Of a stretch of DNA of 64,000 nucleotides, positions 45,063-52,987 are shown piece after piece (the first letter of the stretch is position 1; each line of letters begins with the position of its first letter). The stretch is taken from positions 1 through 64,000 of the forward strand of contig NZ_BAAANL010000012.1 in NCBI RefSeq assembly GCF_039529775.1. The letters are read 5' to 3'. The position numbers and the translations under genes are program-made. The stretch is from Myceligenerans crystallogenes (GTDB lineage: Bacteria > Actinomycetota > Actinomycetes > Actinomycetales > Cellulomonadaceae). Under the pieces are notes generated by a model, which was given only the letters and a program-made list of their open reading frames with translations, was not told where the DNA came from and did no database searches.

Positions 45063-45940
45063 GTCAGCGACTCCAGGTCGGCGGGGGTGAGACGACGGGC
45101 GTCGGCGAGCCACGTGATCAGCTCGCCCGCGTCGGCGGGGCGGGGATGCGGGGAGACCAGGGCCCGTTCCGGGTCCAGGTCCCGCCGGCCCGGCGGCCCG
45201 ACCACGGCGCGCAGCAGCGCCTCCCCGGTCAGGCCCGCCTCGCCGAGCAGCGCGATCTCGCGGTCGCTGACCCCGCGCCGCGGCGTCGGCCCGTTGCCCA
45301 TGTCCGTGCCGTAGACGACCGCGCCGCCCGCGGCGTGGAACCGGGCCACGTTGTCCAGCGCCACGTCGAGGTCCGGCCGGTCGTGGATCGCCAGCGTCGA
45401 GATCCAGGTCGCGCGGCCCGCGGCGGCGCGCAGCAGCTTGTCCGGCAGCGGCTCCGACCAGGGCGCGTGCGCGAGCATCTCGGCGCCCGCGCCGAGCGCG
45501 CGGGCCGCCTGCCCCTCGCCCTCGGCGTGCACCACGGCGGGCAGGCCCGCCGCGCGGGCGGCGCGCACCAGCGCGACGAGCGTCGCGTCGTCGAGCAGCG
45601 GCATGCCGGAGTGCAGCGCGATCTTGACGAACGATCCCCCGGCGGCGACGACGTCGGCCACGGCGCCGCGCGCTTCCTGCGGGCCGCTCACACCCCGGAT
45701 CGCCGACGACGGCGCCCACGCGCGGCCCGCCGGGTACCCCCCGGGCGCGGTGTGGAAGGGTCCCGCGAACCGCACCCTGACGCCCCGCGGCGGCGACTTC
45801 GCGATCGCGGCGCTGACCAGGGGATCCCAGCCGAGGTCGTGCACCTCGGCCAGCACCGACCCGGCGAGCCGGCCGGGGTCCACGAGCCCGAGGTGCACGT
45901 GATGGTCGACGACGGCGGGCAGGAACGACCGCTGATCCAT
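45059..45940 (-). CDS. Amidohydrolase-family protein in the kynurenine operon
   Basis: Metal-dependent hydrolase-type protein of 293 residues. The metal-site elements are VDHHVHLGL near the N-terminus, VHAEGEG and VYGTDMGNGP. They correspond to the HxH, second His and final Asp of amidohydrolases. Kynurenine formamidase of the KynB or AfmU type is missing from this operon, and this gene sits exactly where the N-formylkynurenine step is needed. It may therefore be the formamidase. That is inference from position only. It starts at ATG 45940 (1-bp overlap with the TDO stop). Confidence 0.75.
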   Translation of the reverse strand: MDQRSFLPAVVDHHVHLGLVDPGRLAGSVLAEVHDLGWDPLVSAAIAKSPPRGVRVRFAGPFHTAPGGYPAGRAWAPSSAIRGVSGPQEARGAVADVVAAGGSFVKIALHSGMPLLDDATLVALVRAARAAGLPAVVHAEGEGQAARALGAGAEMLAHAPWSEPLPDKLLRAAAGRATWISTLAIHDRPDLDVALDNVARFHAAGGAVVYGTDMGNGPTPRRGVSDREIALLGEAGLTGEALLRAVVGPPGRRDLDPERALVSPHPRPADAGELITWLADARRLTPADLESLT

Positions 45941-46797
45941 CAGGCGCCGACCTCCGTCCGGACCGAGATCAACTCCGGGAAGAACGTCAGGTCGAGCGCG
46001 CGCCGCAGGAAGCCGACGCCGCTGGAGCCGCCCGTGCCGGGCTTGAAGCCGATGGTGCGCTGGACCGTGCGCAGGTGGCGGAACCGCCACAGCTGGAACG
46101 CGTCCTCGAGGTCCACCAGGTCCTCGCACGCCTCGTAGACGTCCCACGCGGAGCTCGGGTCCCGGTAGATGTCCGCCAGCACGGGGATCAGCTCCGGGTG
46201 CTCGACCCACGGCTCGCGCACGTCGCGGTCGAGGATCTCGCGCGGGACGGCCAGGCCGCGGCGGGCGAGCAGGCGGAGGAACGCGTCGTAGACGGTCGGT
46301 TCCGCCAGGAGCCCGTGCAGCATGTCGTGGGCGGCGGGGTCGGCCCGGAAGACGGCGAGCGTGGCGGCGTTCTTGTTCCCGAGGATGAACTCGACCGCGC
46401 GGTACTGGTACGACTGGAAGCCCGACGACGACCCGAGACCGCCGCGGAACTCGGCGTACTCGCTCGGCGTGAGCGTGGCCAGCACCGACCACTGCTCGAT
46501 GATCGTGCGCAGGATGTGCTTGACCCGCGCGACGGACTTGAGCGCGCGGAGCAGGTCGTCCGCGTCGAGCTGCGCCCGCGCGGCGCGCAGCTCGTGCAGC
46601 ATCAGCTTCAGCCACAGCTCCGTGGTCTGGTGCTGGATGATGAACAGCAGCTCGTCGTGGTGCTCGGGCTCGCTGAGGGGGTGCTGGGCCGACAGCACCC
46701 GTTCCAGGTCCAGGTAGCCCGCATAGTCCAGCTGCCCCCGGAGATCCGTCCGGATCCCGTCCTCCAGGGGACGCACCCCGCCCGCGCTCGTCGTCAT
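45940..46797 (-). CDS. kynA: Tryptophan 2,3-dioxygenase
   Basis: Heme dioxygenase of 285 residues that opens the indole ring to N-formylkynurenine. Motifs: LLFIIQHQTTELWLKLMLHE, SSGFQSYQYRAVEFILGNKN, DAFQLWRFRHLRTVQRTIGF (His is the heme ligand region) and KPGTGGSSGVGFLR. Start ATG 46797 follows GGAGGAGAGGG, a strong site. It heads the operon kynA-amidohydrolase-kynU and presumably holds its promoter in the 93 bp upstream. Confidence 0.96.
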   Translation of the reverse strand: MTTSAGGVRPLEDGIRTDLRGQLDYAGYLDLERVLSAQHPLSEPEHHDELLFIIQHQTTELWLKLMLHELRAARAQLDADDLLRALKSVARVKHILRTIIEQWSVLATLTPSEYAEFRGGLGSSSGFQSYQYRAVEFILGNKNAATLAVFRADPAAHDMLHGLLAEPTVYDAFLRLLARRGLAVPREILDRDVREPWVEHPELIPVLADIYRDPSSAWDVYEACEDLVDLEDAFQLWRFRHLRTVQRTIGFKPGTGGSSGVGFLRRALDLTFFPELISVRTEVGA

Positions 46798-46890
46798 TTC
46801 ACCCTCTCCTCCTTCCCGACCGTAACGTGAACGGCACGACCTGCACGAATCGGCGGCGTTGCGGGTCGCGAGGCCGGGCGGGTTGTCGCC

Positions 46891-47319
46891 ATGATGGACG
46901 GCATGGACCTGCCCGAGCCCGTGGCCGCCCTGGCCAAGACCGTCAACCCGTACTTCGAGCGACTCGCCAACGGATTCCCGCCGTTCGCCGTCGTCCACCA
47001 CGTCGGCCGCACGTCCGGCACGGCCTACACGACGCCGGTCACGGCGTTCGCCGGCCGCGACCCGGATTCCGCGGAGATCCTCGCCGTGGTGCCGCTGCCG
47101 TGGGGGTCGCGGACCGACTGGATGCGCAACATCCTGGGGGCCGGGTCGTTCGCGATGACGCGCGGCTCGGCGGGGTACCACGTCGACCTGCTGCGGGTGC
47201 TGCCCGCGGAGGAGGCCGTGACGATCCTCGCGCCCGTACCACGCCAGCTGCTGCAGGGCCTCGCCGTGGAGCAGTGCCTGGTGGGCCGGCTGCGCCGGGT
47301 ACCGTCGGCGCATGCCTGA
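46891..47319 (+). CDS. Deazaflavin-dependent nitroreductase-family protein
   Basis: Small F420/flavin split-barrel protein of 142 residues, of the DUF385/Ddn type. The characteristic VVHHVGRTSGTAYTTPVTAF segment gives the cofactor-binding loop (HxGRxSG), followed by WGSRTDWMRNILGAG. Members use F420H2 in actinobacteria; the substrate is unknown. ATGs at 46891, 46894 and 46903 are all possible. Its stop overlaps the next start by 8 bp. Confidence 0.85.
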   Translation: MMDGMDLPEPVAALAKTVNPYFERLANGFPPFAVVHHVGRTSGTAYTTPVTAFAGRDPDSAEILAVVPLPWGSRTDWMRNILGAGSFAMTRGSAGYHVDLLRVLPAEEAVTILAPVPRQLLQGLAVEQCLVGRLRRVPSAHA

Positions 47320-47797
47320 CTACACGCTGCGCGACGCCACCATCGACGACGCCGCCGCGATCGCCGCGGTCCACTGGACCGGGCGACGCGCCGTCTACCT
47401 GGCCCACGTGCCCGAGGAGCACTGGCTGACCGACACCCAGGCGGCCGGGATCGAGGCGTGGAAGCGCCGCATCACCTCGGGGGAGACGCCGCTGGTGGCC
47501 GAGGTTGACGGGCTCGTGGTCGGGTTCGCCGTCGTCGGCCAGGCCGGGCCCCGCATGGGCCACGCCTCGAAGCGGGACCTCGCCCTGCACGAGCTGTGGG
47601 TCATGCCCGAGATGCACGGCAGCGGCATCAGCCGCGCCCTGCTGAACGGCGTGCTGCCCCCGGCACGGTCCGCCGAGCTCTGGATCGCGGCCGTGAACAC
47701 GGGCGCCCGCCGGTTCTTCCAGAAGAACGGCTTCCTGCCGGACGGCACCACCGCCACCGGCGAGGACGGCGTCCTGGAGGTCCGCCTGGTCCGCTGA
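47312..47797 (+). CDS. GNAT-family N-acetyltransferase
   Basis: Acetyltransferase of 161 residues. The acetyl-CoA region is LHELWVMPEMHGSGISRALL and the last strand is NTGARRFFQKNGFLPDGTTA. It overlaps the upstream deazaflavin gene by 8 bp, so it is co-translated. Acceptor substrate unknown. Confidence 0.88.
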   Translation: MPDYTLRDATIDDAAAIAAVHWTGRRAVYLAHVPEEHWLTDTQAAGIEAWKRRITSGETPLVAEVDGLVVGFAVVGQAGPRMGHASKRDLALHELWVMPEMHGSGISRALLNGVLPPARSAELWIAAVNTGARRFFQKNGFLPDGTTATGEDGVLEVRLVR

Positions 47798-47931
47798 CGG
47801 GCCGGCCGGGAAAGGAACGACCCGCGAAACTCCCGGAGAATTCGTTTCCACCAATGGCGGAAAAAGCTCCTTATCCGGGCGGATGCCATTTCACCGCGTG
47901 CATCCGGCAAGGGCGTGCTTACACTCGATGC

Positions 47932-48159
47932 ATGCCACGGAAGAACCACTTGGTGTCATTCATCGGGCATTTCAGAGCCGTTCTCGCGCTCGGAACGGCC
48001 GCGGTCCTCACCGCGTGCGCCGGTGGCTCCGCCACGGTCGCGGACGCGGCAGGTCCCCTCGTGCCGCGGGTGCCGGGTGAGCACGCGACGACGGCCGGCG
48101 GCGAGGGGCTGCCGGATGTGCCGGGCGCGGACATGCACGAGGATCGGAGCGGTGCGTGA
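47932..48159 (+). CDS. Small lipoprotein
   Basis: Peptide of 75 residues with a hydrophobic signal (FRAVLALGTAAVLTACAGGS) and a lipobox ending TAC. The mature part is only about 45 residues, acidic and Gly/Pro rich. The gene is supported by the lipobox and by its GTGA overlap with the next lipoprotein. Start ATG 47932 could shift by a few codons. Confidence 0.6.
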   Translation: MPRKNHLVSFIGHFRAVLALGTAAVLTACAGGSATVADAAGPLVPRVPGEHATTAGGEGLPDVPGADMHEDRSGA

Positions 48160-49055
48160 CGAGGTGGCGGTCGCGGCGGGCGGCCGGCGTCGTCGTGGCG
48201 CTGACGCTGCTCGTGGCCACGGCGTGCACCGCGGGCGAGGAGCCCGAGCCCGCCGCCGGCCCCCGGCCCGTCACCGTCGCGGAGTCGGAACTGCTCGCGG
48301 GCCTGCGGTTCCGGAACGCCGGCGCGGGCAGCCGCGCGGTCACCGCGACGTACGCGGACCAGGGCCACGAGATGAAGGTCGAGGGCTGGTTCGACTACGA
48401 GACGCGCACGGGCTACGCGCTGGTGTCGTCCGACGGCCTGCCGTCGGACCGGATCGCCTGGAACGGCCGGGCCGTCGCGGTCACGGACGGCACGCAGCTG
48501 GGCAAGCCGCTGACGTCGCTGGAGGGGTGGCGCGCCGCGGAGCTGAACCCGCGGACCTCCCCGCTCGCCGTGGTGCTGGCGGTCCTGGCGCAGCTCGGTG
48601 CCGACCGCCCCGAGAACCCCCGGCTCATCCGGCAGGGCGGCGCCCTGTGGCTGCGGGCGGACACCACCGGCGGCCGCCCGGTGACGGTGTTCGCGGGGCC
48701 GACGGCGGCGCCCCGCGAGGGTGCCGGCACGGCCACGGGAGGCCGGGCGGACCGGAAGGGGCGGCCGGACGACGACGCCCGGCCGGGCTCCGAGGCCGGG
48801 CCGGTTGCCGAGGCCGGGCCGGGCACCGAAGCCGGGCCGGACGTCGAGGCCGGGCCGGACGTCGGGCCGGGCGCCGCCGTCGTCGACCCCGGGGCCGCCG
48901 GGCTGCGCTACTGGGTGGACGCGGCCGGGCTGATCCACCGGGTCGACGTGCGCCTCGGCGAGGACTGGGCGCGGATCACCCTGCGGAACGACGACGTGCA
49001 GGTCCCGCCCCTGCTCTCGAACGTCGACCTGGACGCGCTCGCCAGGAAGGGCTGA
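48156..49055 (+). CDS. Lipoprotein with EAGP-repeat linker
   Basis: Lipoprotein of 299 residues starting at GTG 48156 (4-bp overlap). The signal ends in a lipobox VATAC. The domain at residues 45-190 has a LolA/LppX-like pattern (FDYETRTGYALVSSDGL, a curved beta-sheet able to hold lipids), a loose match. A linker with EAGP repeats (about 205-240) divides off a last domain VDPGAAGLRYWVDAAGLIHR. It forms a pair with the small lipoprotein upstream. Function unknown. Confidence 0.75.
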   Translation: MTRWRSRRAAGVVVALTLLVATACTAGEEPEPAAGPRPVTVAESELLAGLRFRNAGAGSRAVTATYADQGHEMKVEGWFDYETRTGYALVSSDGLPSDRIAWNGRAVAVTDGTQLGKPLTSLEGWRAAELNPRTSPLAVVLAVLAQLGADRPENPRLIRQGGALWLRADTTGGRPVTVFAGPTAAPREGAGTATGGRADRKGRPDDDARPGSEAGPVAEAGPGTEAGPDVEAGPDVGPGAAVVDPGAAGLRYWVDAAGLIHRVDVRLGEDWARITLRNDDVQVPPLLSNVDLDALARKG

Positions 49056-49096
49056 GACAGGCGGCGCGAACTCCCGTTCCGGGACAGAATGAACCC

Positions 49097-49675
49097 ATGG
49101 CCGAACTGTGGATGACCGGAGACGCGGAAGCCGACAGGCTGCTGGACGACGACCCGTTCGCGCTGCTCGTCGGCATGCTGCTGGATCAACAGTTCCCGAT
49201 GGAGCACGCGTTCGCGGGGCCGAAGAAGATCCTGGACCGGCTGGGCTCGGTGGACCCGCGGGTCATCGCGGAGACGGACCCGGACCGGTTCACGGAACTG
49301 GCGACCACTCCCCCGGCGATCCACCGGTACGGCCGGTCCATGGCGGGCCGGGTGCAGGAGCTGGCCCACGCCGTCGTCGACGGGTACGACGGCGACGCCG
49401 CGCGGATCTGGACCGACCCGGGAACCGGCGGCGCCCCGACCGGCGCCGAGGTCCTGAAGCGCCTGAACGCCCTGCCGGGCTACGGCGAGCGCAAGGCGAA
49501 GATCTTCCTGGCCCTCCTGGGCAAGCAGCGCGACGTCCGGCCGGACGGCTGGCGCGAGGCGGCGGGCGAGTTCGGCGAGCAGGACTCCCGCCGCTCCATC
49601 GCCGACGTCACCTCGGCCGAGACCCTCCAGGAGGTCCGCACCTTCAAGAAGGCCCAGAAGGCAGCCGCCAGCTGA
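49097..49675 (+). CDS. HhH-GPD-type base excision DNA repair protein
   Basis: Predicted DNA glycosylase-like protein of 192 residues. It starts MAELWMTGDAEADRLLDDDP and has FALLVGMLLDQQFPMEHAFA, then the helix-hairpin-helix LNALPGYGERKAKIFLALLG. This is the small actinobacterial HhH-GPD family. The Asp-containing GPD loop is not obvious, so activity is uncertain. A terminator is not evident after it; the AT-richer island begins immediately afterwards. Confidence 0.85.
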   Translation: MAELWMTGDAEADRLLDDDPFALLVGMLLDQQFPMEHAFAGPKKILDRLGSVDPRVIAETDPDRFTELATTPPAIHRYGRSMAGRVQELAHAVVDGYDGDAARIWTDPGTGGAPTGAEVLKRLNALPGYGERKAKIFLALLGKQRDVRPDGWREAAGEFGEQDSRRSIADVTSAETLQEVRTFKKAQKAAAS

Positions 49676-50008
49676 CACAAAAGTAGCGACAGGCAGGAAG
49701 CGGCGCAACGTCCTTTCGCCGAGCCGACTAACGATACGTCGAACAGTCACACCGCCAGGCGCTATGGAGCCGATCCGGCGTGATGCCCTCGATCTGGCAG
49801 AACCACTGCCGAGACGGTCACAACGACGCTTTGCCCCGACTCGCAGGCTCACCGAGAGCGGGAGGCACCGGGTGATTCGAGCCGTACATCGGGACTTCAC
49901 CGATCGCATGTGGCATGCTGAGCACTTGTGGCGTCGTCGCAGGTGAGGCCACGTTCGTGCGTAAAGCACTTCTCCAGCACCTGCGGCGCCAAGGACCGGA
50001 GGACATGC
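49676..50008. other. Intergenic region at the left edge of the AT-richer island
   Basis: About 330 bp. GC drops visibly from here on. I see no RNA gene, att-like direct repeat or hairpin. It must hold the promoter of the ATPase-HEPN pair; candidate -10/-35 boxes are not clear. Confidence 0.5.
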
Positions 50009-51781
50009 GTGAGCCAGCGAGTCCACGAAATCGCTCGGGACCTCCAAATCCCGAGCGCGGATGTCATTGCCCACCTGCGCAAGATCGGGGAACACGTGGT
50101 ATCTGCGTCGAGTGCCGTTGCAGATCCCGTTGCACGTCGCGTATACGAGGACTTTGGAGGCCTCTTTCCGTCCGAGTCAGCAGTCCCCGAAGTTCAAGAA
50201 AGGGCATTCCCCACAACGCCAGCAACGACACTTACTTGGCAGGCAAATCCAGTAAAGGAACCGAGGGCAAAGGATGTCATCCACCACGTTGAGCAACTCC
50301 ATCTAGAGTTCCCCGAGTCCCGCATTCATCGGAGAATGCTTGGTGCGCTCGGATCCCAGTTTGTATATGCTGACGTCTTCCGGACAAGCGATGGCAAGAA
50401 ATGCGGACTCGGACTCGTCCGGTTTAGCGGTGCTATCGAATCAGCATTCGGGCTCACTCGAGAAATAATGTTCTTCTATTCGCCATATCGCGACCTACAG
50501 GCTCGCACCTTCAAGGTTGCCAAAGATAAACTGGCCAATCTTCCTCGCGAAGTCACACCGGATGTTGCCTTTTTTAGTTCTCCCGATGACCGTCTAACCG
50601 AGCGTCTGAAAGACTGGTCACGCCTCCAATTCCTTGCCATTCCGCTCCCAGCATCTCTCGGCGAAGAGCCAATCGCGCTCATTAACCAGCTTCGCGATCA
50701 CATCTACGCTCGCGACCTGTTCTACGAAACGACGCCAGTCAGCGGTGACAAGTTTTTTGGTCGCGCAACCCTCCTTCAAGAGCTCCGTGACGACATCGCA
50801 AATCAGCGAGTTTCAGGCCTCTTCGGTCTCCGGAAGAGCGGCAAGACAAGCATTCTGCATGAACTCCGCGCTAGTCTTGCGTCGGATAATCTTCTCCTTC
50901 CATTCATCGACCTCGAAACACTGCCGTCGCCTCCGACCGATCCGACTCCTGACTTCGTACGTGAAATTTCGAGTCGCGTATCAGCAGCCATCTCGGAGCA
51001 TGGAATTCGATGCCGCGAGCTTGAGCGCGTTTCAAAGGAACCTAGTGTAAGCGCATTAAAGCCAGCACTCGACTCGGCAGTACAGAAGCTTGACCGGTCA
51101 GGGAAAACACTGGTCTTACTGCTCGACGAAATTGAGTATTTAACCCCATCCGACCAAGTAGACACTCAAGAAGCAGAATTTCCAGCGTTGGCACAAGCGC
51201 TCGCCTCACTACGCGCTGTCGCGCAGTCGAACCCAAACTTTACTTTTATCCTTGCAGGGTTGACGAATCACATTCTCGAAAATGGCCGGCTTTATGGCCG
51301 ACCAAACCCGCTATTCTCCTGGGCGAAAGCTCGCTACGTCGGACCGCTGTCGCGAAGAGATGCCGATAACCTCGCCACAACGCTGGGCGCCAGGATGGGG
51401 ATTGAAATCGACAAGGGTGCACTCAACGCGCTATATGAAGCATCCGGGGGCCACGCATACCTATACCGAAATCTCGCCTCAGCAGTTGTCGGAACTTTGC
51501 CCATGGAGACATATCGGCGGATCATGCGGCAGCCTGATGTTCAGTACCAGCTAATTCCCTGGAAGCGCGGAGTCGCGGGCAATGTCGAGGAGATGATCAA
51601 CCACTTGACACGCTACTACCCTACTGAAGGAGTCCTGATTGAATTGCTAAAGGATTCACCGCAGGATTTTGCCGAGATCGCCCAGGATGAGCATAAAGCG
51701 ATCCATCACCTATCGAGCCTAGGATTGATTTCTGAAGATTCTGGGCGATTCCAGGTCAACGTCTTGCTGGAGTTAATCTGA
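50009..51781 (+). CDS. AAA/STAND-like ATPase with N-terminal IF2_N domain
   Basis: ATPase of 590 residues, probably part of an uncharacterised defence pair. Residues 1-48 (QRVHEIARDLQIPSADVIAH, KIGEHVVSASSAVADPVARR) are a clear IF2_N domain, normally at the start of translation initiation factor 2. Residues 85-235 form a region with no family I can name. The ATPase follows: FFGRATLLQEL, Walker A GLRKSGKTS (K279), Walker B LVLLLDEIEYLT (D373-E374), FILAGLTNHIL. The C-terminus is a winged-helix-like ALHHLSSLGLISED region. GTG 50009 is chosen for GGAGGA at 6 bp. Codon use is more AT-rich than neighbours. The stop overlaps the next ATG (TGATG). Confidence 0.75.
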   Translation: MSQRVHEIARDLQIPSADVIAHLRKIGEHVVSASSAVADPVARRVYEDFGGLFPSESAVPEVQERAFPTTPATTLTWQANPVKEPRAKDVIHHVEQLHLEFPESRIHRRMLGALGSQFVYADVFRTSDGKKCGLGLVRFSGAIESAFGLTREIMFFYSPYRDLQARTFKVAKDKLANLPREVTPDVAFFSSPDDRLTERLKDWSRLQFLAIPLPASLGEEPIALINQLRDHIYARDLFYETTPVSGDKFFGRATLLQELRDDIANQRVSGLFGLRKSGKTSILHELRASLASDNLLLPFIDLETLPSPPTDPTPDFVREISSRVSAAISEHGIRCRELERVSKEPSVSALKPALDSAVQKLDRSGKTLVLLLDEIEYLTPSDQVDTQEAEFPALAQALASLRAVAQSNPNFTFILAGLTNHILENGRLYGRPNPLFSWAKARYVGPLSRRDADNLATTLGARMGIEIDKGALNALYEASGGHAYLYRNLASAVVGTLPMETYRRIMRQPDVQYQLIPWKRGVAGNVEEMINHLTRYYPTEGVLIELLKDSPQDFAEIAQDEHKAIHHLSSLGLISEDSGRFQVNVLLELI

Positions 51782-52848
51782 TGTCGACAGCAGAATGGGC
51801 CGAAAGCCTCCGGTCAAAGATTTCGCAACATTCGATAGTGTTCTTTCAGCTGGGCAACCTTTTCGAGGAGGAGAGGTCCGCAGTTCTGGAACTCGCTGGT
51901 CGGCGAATTCGTGCGAGAGAGTTCGCCACAGCAGATCCCGGAACTATTGCGCAGGATGCGCATATCCTTGTGGTTGATGGTCTCGATGAGCTGCTCGGCA
52001 CTCGCGGCGAGAGTTTAGGTGGCATTCGCGAACGGACTATGTCAGTGGTAGAGAGCGGTACGTCCGTTGCAATCGTGTCCCGCTCCCCCAAGACTGCTTT
52101 TCCCGAGACTGTCGGTAGCGACGTTATATATGATGCTAAGCAAATATTTGCCATACCGGGCGAAGTCGATCCTGCAGATTTGGAAGATGTAGACTTTGTC
52201 GCGCTTTCAATTCGAGAACTTGGCGATCGAACCATAATTGCCCTTGCCGATGCCCTTTGGGAGTCCGGCCTTTCACCCACGAAATGTCTGGATCACCTGG
52301 ATCGTGTCCATCAGGAGGCCCTGCGTGGCGCTGGCTTGGTCCAGGTAGATCAAACAAAGCTTCGATGGATGACCGGTTTAGATCACAAGCTGCTGCGACG
52401 GGCTAGCGCAATGGTTGCATCAGAGACTACGTCATTCACCCCTGCACTTCCCGATACGTTTACGAATATGTGGATCCTTGAGCGTGCGGTGCGAAACGCC
52501 ATTAGGAAGGGGCTCATGACGAAAATGGGAGAGGGCTGGCGCGAAAATTCGCTGGAGGAACCACTTCGCTCTGAAGTAATCGGCCGGGCTCAAAGAGACT
52601 CCCATCCGTCGGCTCGAAGAGCCCGGGATCTTCGCGACCCGCTCGAGTGGCTTTCGACAACTGAGATGCTCGACCTGCGCGAACGGCGCCAACTGGGAGA
52701 ACTCGGGTTGGCAAGCCATATGTGGAGCCGCCTACGCACCGAGATAGTGCCAATTCGCAATCGCGTTGCGCACATGCGAATGATCAGCAATGCGGATGCG
52801 CTCACCATAGAAAAGTGGCGCAAGATTGTGGTGCAATCTCTTTCCTAG
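51781..52848 (+). CDS. Protein with C-terminal HEPN-like RNxxxH motif, partner of the ATPase
   Basis: Protein of 355 residues. The N-terminal half has the look of a P-loop-less ATPase-like domain: ILVVDGLDELLGTRG resembles a Walker B and VAIVSRSP a sensor strand, but no GxxxxGK is present. The C-terminal 130 residues are helical and end in IVPIRNRVAHMRM. RNRVAH (326-331) is the R-x4-H motif of HEPN ribonucleases. The start overlaps the ATPase stop by 1 bp, so the two are made together. It is probably an RNase effector held or triggered by the ATPase (inference). It shares the low-GC bias of the ATPase gene. Confidence 0.65.
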   Translation: MSTAEWAESLRSKISQHSIVFFQLGNLFEEERSAVLELAGRRIRAREFATADPGTIAQDAHILVVDGLDELLGTRGESLGGIRERTMSVVESGTSVAIVSRSPKTAFPETVGSDVIYDAKQIFAIPGEVDPADLEDVDFVALSIRELGDRTIIALADALWESGLSPTKCLDHLDRVHQEALRGAGLVQVDQTKLRWMTGLDHKLLRRASAMVASETTSFTPALPDTFTNMWILERAVRNAIRKGLMTKMGEGWRENSLEEPLRSEVIGRAQRDSHPSARRARDLRDPLEWLSTTEMLDLRERRQLGELGLASHMWSRLRTEIVPIRNRVAHMRMISNADALTIEKWRKIVVQSLS

Positions 52849-52942
52849 TTCGACCTGCTAAGGCTCCGAATCCAACGCCATCAACAACAAGTGGGCTGGA
52901 TGAGTTACCAAAAAGAAGGATCGTGATCGAAACCTAATCACT

Positions 52943-52977
52943 CGCGGGGTAGACCCTACTGGAGGGTCTACCCCGCG
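52943..52977. terminator. Strong hairpin between the island and the GH12 gene
   Basis: A 15-bp perfect stem (CGCGGGGTAGACCCT and its complement) with loop ACTGG, 10 bp beyond the GH12 stop on the minus strand. It can also stop transcription from the HEPN gene. Confidence 0.75.
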
Positions 52978-52987
52978 ACCGGCGGAA

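Noticed and set aside
49676..52987. Integrated element with att sites or integrase around the ATPase-HEPN island
   Set aside because: No integrase, transposase, tRNA gene or flanking direct repeat could be found.
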